Of a stretch of DNA of 20,856 bases, positions 16,701 through 20,856 are shown piece by piece. A program made the translations under genes and the position numbers. This DNA comes from a virus. The first letter of the stretch is position 1, and every line of letters starts with the position of its first letter. The notes below the pieces were generated by a model. It was not told the DNA's origin. It saw only the letters and a list, made by a program, of their open reading frames with translations, and searched no databases. The DNA lies in IMG/VR virus record IMGVR_UViG_3300042946_001433, positions 1 to 20,856 of that record, one strand, 5' to 3'.

Positions 16701-19700
16701 ATTAAACACACCATACTTTGTAAATGCGATTCAATCGGGGGTACAGGAGGAAAAAAACAGAAACGAATATCCTTATATACAAGCGGCGTATCTGTTTTTA
16801 AATTCTTTACCTTTAGCATCACTCAGAGAAAGGTTTAAATCTGAGATTGCAGATACCACCAACGATTTGGATTATATTGCGGCATGTCTAAAAAAGTTTG
16901 CAGGTGTGCACAAACTACCATATCCTTGGATTTTGAAATTTGGTGCTATTTGGCACAGATATAAAAAGTTCAAACAAACGGGAGTCGATATTCTTGATTC
17001 AGTATGGAAAGATTTCAACTACAATAACAATTTTGACCCAATAGGTAATTCTGTTTCAAAAGAATATGTTTTTAATACCTTGGTACCTAACACTAATGGG
17101 GAGTTACAGCAAAATAAAGTTATACTTCAAACCGAAGATACCGCATCTATATCCATTCAACTTGGTTTCTATCCTAAGTTGATTAATGATTTCAACTATT
17201 TCTACAATGGTAACGATTTATATTCTTCGTATTCAAATACTGAAATCCAAACATCTATTGCCAATGGAATGAGAGTTTTCACACTCGACGAAGCTAATTT
17301 ATATGGTGTGACTCAAAATACTAAAAATTTAAATCTTCAAACATTTTCAGTAGTACTACCCGCACAAATCGAAACCAACGAAGTTGTTAATGAGTGTGTC
17401 AAAGATAAAATTACGGGAAAAAGGTTTTTTATTATACCTTCATTTGGTTCTCAAATCAATCAAATACAATCTGAAGTTGTTGACTCACAAAATCAAACTA
17501 GAGTTAATTTAACAGGAAATGAAGCCATGTATAATGGTTCGGTTAGATTATTATGGGCATCACCAAACTACGGTTATTTCGAAGGGTTTCAAATTAAGAA
17601 ACCTGGAGTTGAAAACTACATAAATGAAATATATTCAGGATATACAACACAAGCCCCATTTGCATTGTTATCGGGACAGACCTATAGTACTTTCGAAGAA
17701 ATGTTTTCAGTGTTCGATAAAGAAATTTTGGATGAGTTTGAAATACAATTCTTAGATTTTTCGAGGTCTTCCAAAAACATGAAGATACCAAGTTACTCAG
17801 TAACAATTGGGGAGAGTTTAACGGACCCGAATGCAATTTTTACAAACTTCCAAGCGTTTTTCAAAACAACAATGGTTGTTGAAGAACAACTACCTAACGA
17901 AACATATGAGGAATATTTCAACAGAACGGCGAGTTTCCAAATACAAAATTTCACCGGTAACATGAAAGCTTTCATGGAATACGATAAGTTATTAAGGTTT
18001 GGTAATCCAAGTTTTTTTGACAGAAGAGTTTGGCTTTCTTATCTAAGTGAAGTAGATGAACCAATTGATTTTGGTCCTTATGAAAAAAATTCATTACCGA
18101 CTGCGAAAGGAAACATTACTTTGGTTCAAAGTAAAAGTAGATATCCACAACAGTGGTTAGCGCTAGAGTTAGAAGTTGGTTTTTCAACTATTCCACAACT
18201 TAGGTATAAAAATACTGGCTCATATATTACTGACTTTTTTGTTGATAATAACATTGATTTTACCGTTGATAATATAACTTTATTGTCACCTCTTATAAAA
18301 ATGTATGCGACTTATAAGTTATTAAATCAAACAACATCTAACTCAACTACGTTTAAAAATGCACTTTCAACATACCTTTCGAACACACAAGCACTAAGTA
18401 ATCAATTTCTAAATGACGTAATGAGGAGGGTTCAAGCCGGACTTCCAGAACAACAAGAAATTCCTGAAAGAACAATTCAAACGGTTATTGATGGACAACA
18501 AAGTAAAGTTGAAAACTATGAAATGTTTAAAGCCTTGAATGATAAATGGATTGCAGGTTCTGACTATAAAACAAAAACTCTGTTTGAGGACATGTTGTTT
18601 ATGGATAGAGCTTCGAGAAATATTGGAGAAACAATATTCATTGATATTTTCGACTTAAGAAACTTCTTGAGTAAAAGTGCATTGAATATGGATATGAGTG
18701 TATACACGCTTATTAGTAGTATTTTAATGAAGAATAACTTCGTAGTTATGCCACTGCCGGCCTATGTAAATTTTTATAATGTTCAAGATGTTTCAGGGCT
18801 TTCCACAAACAGAGCTGAAGGAAGTTTAGAGTTTGCCAATAATTTATGGGGAACTTTCTTGAACGTAGATTATAGAAATTCGGGACCAAAGATGGTTGCG
18901 TTTTATACGGGTAAACCTTCAAACTATCTAAATCTACCGAAAGGTAATTTCAGATTTAGAGACGATGGATTTGAGATGAGGAGAAGTTCACAAAACCCTT
19001 TGTTGGAAAATCCGCAAGGTAAAAAAGATTTCGGTTTATCCAACAGATGTGTAGGTTTCAACGTGGATATCGGAACAAGAAATCAAAATATTTTCTATTC
19101 GTTTCAAGTTTCCCAAGAAAACGGAAAAGCAACGTCAGAGTCAATCAATACTCAATTGAATATGATTGACCAATCAGCTGGAAGAAATACGGCAACTCAA
19201 AACGTTTCATTATATAATTTGTACAAACAAAGGAGTTACGAATGCACCATCCAATCTCTTGGTAATGCAATGATTCAACCAACGATGTATTTTAACCTAA
19301 GACACGTTCCGATGTTTAACGGGCCTTATATGATTACAGAGGTTTCACATAGTATTCAACCGGGTAATTTTGAAACGACATTCAAAGGGATAAGACAAGG
19401 TATGTTTGATTTACCATCAATAGATTCATTTATACAAAGTGTAAACAAGAATCTATTAACAAAAGTAGAACAACTTGTTTTGAGTAGACCTGAAAACACA
19501 ACCGCAACGCCAACCACAAATAATAATAAGGCTGCTGATGTAGTTCAAACAGCTAAAAATACTTTGGCGGCTCAAAATACTTGTGAGAGCAAAGTGTTCG
19601 AGGACTATAAAACACTTGGATGGGCACCTAATGAAGGTACCAAAACTGAAATTAATCCACAACAACTCGCAGATATAATAAAAAATAGAGTACCTAATAA

Positions 19701-20856
19701 TGAAATCTTACAATTCATTATTTACACAATAAGTTATGTAAGAACATTTGTCAGAAATAATAGTGGTAATGATGGAACATTCGTTTCCTTTAACAACAAC
19801 TTTGCAACTATAACCTTGGATAACAATTATGGGGAGGCTAGGAACTTTTTTGATAGAAGTTATTGTTGTATGAATGTTGGTAAAGTTTTGACTACTAAGT
19901 CAAACCCACTTCCTGTTGCTACTTTTACTAGAATCGAGGACTTCGTTGATTTTATGAAAAGTAGATTAGAAAATAATATTACTAGAATTAAAACACTATC
20001 ACTTCCTAAATATTATGTTTGTAACTGGCCTGTTTCTACAGTATCTGAATCGTATTACGACGAAAATATCAACGAGTTCATTGAAGTTAACAATTCATTT
20101 GTACAAGCAAAAATATCTGCAGAAAAAGTTGGGTTGAAAGATTTGGATGCAGGAAGTACTTCGGGTTCTAGCGGTTCTTCAGGTGCCGCAGGCTCGAGTG
20201 GAACGAGTAGTTCATCAGGTGCTGCTGGCTCAAGTGGAACAAGTAGTACAACAGCGTCGGCGGGCTCAAGTGGAACTACAACAATAACTTGTCAACCACC
20301 AACAATCACTTCTTTCACTCCATCATCTGGTGTTGAGGGTACTATTGTAAAAATTATTGGTAAGAATTTTTATAATGTCAAAGAAGTTGTTATTAATAAT
20401 AGTTCGATAACCGCATTTACAGTTAATTCGTTATACACTCTTTTGACTGTTACAGTTGCAAAACCGATAACAATACCACAAACCGTAGTCAAAACAAATA
20501 TAAAAGTTGTAACAGATTGGGGGGAATCTACATCAGTTTCTCAATTCGCATACAATCCGGCACAAACAAATTCCGGAGTACCTGCACCACAAGTTAATAA
20601 CGGACAACCATCCATACCTGTAACAGCCCAATCACCTCAAGGACAAGCCGCACAGACAAATAATCAAATTGGGTCAACTGGAGTTAAAACTATTATTACA
20701 ACTTCAGTAAGCACCCCTCCTTCAGGGTTGGTAACACTCTCAGCCCAAATTAATAATCAAACGCCAACATGGGTATTCAAAAATTCTTTTTCTTTAGATT
20801 ATTCGGTCTCGAAAGTACAGTCAACAGGAAGCGGGCGATTTAGGTATACAATTAAG
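13747..20856 (+). CDS. Giant baseplate hub-like protein with C-terminal IPT/TIG module (3' end outside window)
   Basis: The frame is open from ATG 13747 to the last base: 2370 codons with no stop. Residues about 150-240 form a conserved-looking domain (SFIPSVTISLEDVQG, PYAAFFNLPYPVFYLTLKGY) of tail-hub character. Residues 240-1800 are of unknown fold, with an aromatic helix region around 1010-1090. Around 1820-1890, the pattern GNAMIQPTMYFNL, FNGPYMITEVSHSI and a final FKGIR resembles the end of gp27/gpD-type hub domains. Then come a Thr/Asn linker (about 1910) and a 1930-2130 domain with FNNNF (2015-2019) and two adjacent Cys (2040-2041), of unproven function. A Ser/Gly repeat linker (2137-2178) leads to an IPT/TIG domain (2184-2270: PTITSFTPSSGVEGT...GKNF...WGES), a Gln/Pro/Asn linker, and more beta sequence. 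Likely the central hub/spike or host-contact protein; inferred. Confidence 0.72.
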   Translation, partial: MAGNLTADNSGNILVEFDYNNIIVVDPNKTVDDFGVIAERLVDHENLVMYVNLEAEMLPRTKLAVGGTSEDRIRTISVGKINFLKPSEGNYLGTGYYDELTGRDTTSGKGKNQKLEIPQIPKDGSKPYIQNTVANPENVEDNGLLGITAINIRTGTSFIPSVTISLEDVQGKALFELGQNSPYAAFFNLPYPVFYLTLKGYYGQAIRYQLNLLKFNARFNSYSGNYSIELEFVGYKFNILNELPMGHLLAAPHMYATRFNVTKSPTEGDSSQGSKLASIDPNTARGTTSTINVNTQLVTEKGYQKIVEVYSEYKAKGLIPRNFPELTIYQLMNKLENFEKQIAESYPKANITPLTNIRNYKKSLESYLEEVRGGTNSWFGQYCNPRPIVLKDGRYVYAFKKINNDTQVTALSKLKDIILLRNAELSGNPTLGSKGTFPITNPINEKMIVVTLEDEKVDWIETAQQQYETLEPTVVDIIKAKAQFPLFEYKDETNEEGVVINRKVYYFPFFLFEGKPNLAFEPTIYVMQAEASKKLQELEAIISAELARKIEDTATGLGFTPNVRSIMAVIMASAEGFIRLLDDCHTKAWDVKYDPIRKNAILNNNSSVPSSDKVDDVEIAANAQNDPNNGLALAQIPVYPWPQFFVETPEDKKGRFQLKYLGDPSVVNLTKAYLYEKWPEVEFVEEYMKGLTQKFQAPLAPQPLDNSAETNIINYVPLEFPNTGIAYSNKEEIKFFYEIWERQFVSAYYNNFGRIVTTQNLFDEINKYNLEVEGSNLITSLGLSSPYLVTKLKNYNLNSANYQSVLYNISNLGTGKAYQDFIKGFYVTPYLKEMTEFSNSILNLNEIGRRPSLSVVSSGLETLAKSAVNTPQIIDTYPFVDTRWCSDNLSSSDKSVGQAVYNTNKVLKVFPSSTVISNFEELTNYSINRPVTNFFYLSVNNPSIELTTNTLVDFYKTREPKIPTEGYLQSYSPNPNYTGQTTTSILNTPYFVNAIQSGVQEEKNRNEYPYIQAAYLFLNSLPLASLRERFKSEIADTTNDLDYIAACLKKFAGVHKLPYPWILKFGAIWHRYKKFKQTGVDILDSVWKDFNYNNNFDPIGNSVSKEYVFNTLVPNTNGELQQNKVILQTEDTASISIQLGFYPKLINDFNYFYNGNDLYSSYSNTEIQTSIANGMRVFTLDEANLYGVTQNTKNLNLQTFSVVLPAQIETNEVVNECVKDKITGKRFFIIPSFGSQINQIQSEVVDSQNQTRVNLTGNEAMYNGSVRLLWASPNYGYFEGFQIKKPGVENYINEIYSGYTTQAPFALLSGQTYSTFEEMFSVFDKEILDEFEIQFLDFSRSSKNMKIPSYSVTIGESLTDPNAIFTNFQAFFKTTMVVEEQLPNETYEEYFNRTASFQIQNFTGNMKAFMEYDKLLRFGNPSFFDRRVWLSYLSEVDEPIDFGPYEKNSLPTAKGNITLVQSKSRYPQQWLALELEVGFSTIPQLRYKNTGSYITDFFVDNNIDFTVDNITLLSPLIKMYATYKLLNQTTSNSTTFKNALSTYLSNTQALSNQFLNDVMRRVQAGLPEQQEIPERTIQTVIDGQQSKVENYEMFKALNDKWIAGSDYKTKTLFEDMLFMDRASRNIGETIFIDIFDLRNFLSKSALNMDMSVYTLISSILMKNNFVVMPLPAYVNFYNVQDVSGLSTNRAEGSLEFANNLWGTFLNVDYRNSGPKMVAFYTGKPSNYLNLPKGNFRFRDDGFEMRRSSQNPLLENPQGKKDFGLSNRCVGFNVDIGTRNQNIFYSFQVSQENGKATSESINTQLNMIDQSAGRNTATQNVSLYNLYKQRSYECTIQSLGNAMIQPTMYFNLRHVPMFNGPYMITEVSHSIQPGNFETTFKGIRQGMFDLPSIDSFIQSVNKNLLTKVEQLVLSRPENTTATPTTNNNKAADVVQTAKNTLAAQNTCESKVFEDYKTLGWAPNEGTKTEINPQQLADIIKNRVPNNEILQFIIYTISYVRTFVRNNSGNDGTFVSFNNNFATITLDNNYGEARNFFDRSYCCMNVGKVLTTKSNPLPVATFTRIEDFVDFMKSRLENNITRIKTLSLPKYYVCNWPVSTVSESYYDENINEFIEVNNSFVQAKISAEKVGLKDLDAGSTSGSSGSSGAAGSSGTSSSSGAAGSSGTSSTTASAGSSGTTTITCQPPTITSFTPSSGVEGTIVKIIGKNFYNVKEVVINNSSITAFTVNSLYTLLTVTVAKPITIPQTVVKTNIKVVTDWGESTSVSQFAYNPAQTNSGVPAPQVNNGQPSIPVTAQSPQGQAAQTNNQIGSTGVKTIITTSVSTPPSGLVTLSAQINNQTPTWVFKNSFSLDYSVSKVQSTGSGRFRYTIK
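20175..20282 (+). repeat. Three tandem 36-nt units encoding a Ser/Gly/Ala/Thr linker
   Basis: Units 20175-20210, 20211-20246 and 20247-20282 each encode 12 residues around the core AGSSGT. Units 1 and 2 are near-identical in protein (SSGAAGSSGTSS). Unit 3 has diverged (TTASAGSSGTTT). The repeat lies between the hub-like part of the giant protein and its IPT/TIG domain and should be a flexible, length-variable spacer. It sits in frame, so copy-number change would not break the gene. Confidence 0.8.

Noticed and set aside
20169-20282. Possible CRISPR-like or non-coding repeat array
   Set aside because: The units are contiguous, in frame, 36 nt each without spacers, and encode a Ser/Gly linker within a long protein.

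Overview
The window looks like part of the late tail-morphogenesis region of a contractile-tailed, T4-like (myovirus) phage. It is AT-rich and almost fully coding on the + strand. Sheath, tube, gp26-like chaperone/hub and tape-measure proteins occur in the order expected for such phages, followed by baseplate genes. No integrase, transposase, tRNA, CRISPR array or bacterial housekeeping gene is visible. None of the start codons on the + strand has a recognisable Shine-Dalgarno sequence; the leaders are A/T-rich, as is common in Bacteroidota and their phages. A Bacteroidota host is therefore a plausible inference, not something the sequence proves.

Layout. (1) 1-495 is the 3' end of an unidentified structural-type gene entering from upstream. 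(2) 492-653 on the minus strand is a 53-residue basic protein resembling a ribbon-helix-helix DNA-binding protein. It is the only minus-strand gene supported and it is flanked by a 14-nt near-identical direct repeat. (3) 772-3987 is a very large tail sheath (1071 aa), closed by a strong terminator. (4) 4032-4859 is a HAD-superfamily hydrolase inserted between sheath and tube. (5) 4951-5439 is a gp19-like tail tube, followed by a strong hairpin/terminator that ends only a few bases before the next start. (6) 5511-6260 is a gp26-like protein overlapped in the +1/-2 frame by a ~54-codon ORF (6229-6393), a candidate programmed-frameshift extension. (7) 6434-8290 is a short tape measure. (8) 8344-13434 is a 1696-aa baseplate protein with an embedded OmpA-like domain. 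(9) 13434-13757 is a LysM/gp53-like wedge protein. (10) 13747 to the window end is an open frame of at least 2370 codons. It appears to fuse hub-like domains with a C-terminal surface module: a Ser/Gly repeat linker, an IPT/TIG domain and further beta-rich sequence.

How the parts fit. The tape measure sets tail length and, with its gp26-type chaperones, nucleates the tube on the baseplate hub. Tube and then sheath polymerise on that base. The two giant proteins and the LysM protein overlap or abut (1 bp and 11 bp overlaps) and probably form a translationally coupled baseplate cassette that replaces several smaller T4 genes. Rho-independent-type hairpins follow the two most abundant products (sheath and tube) and precede the tape measure. 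A recurrent AT-rich motif (CTATTTATATTTAAA-like) lies just upstream of several genes and may be the phage's late promoter.
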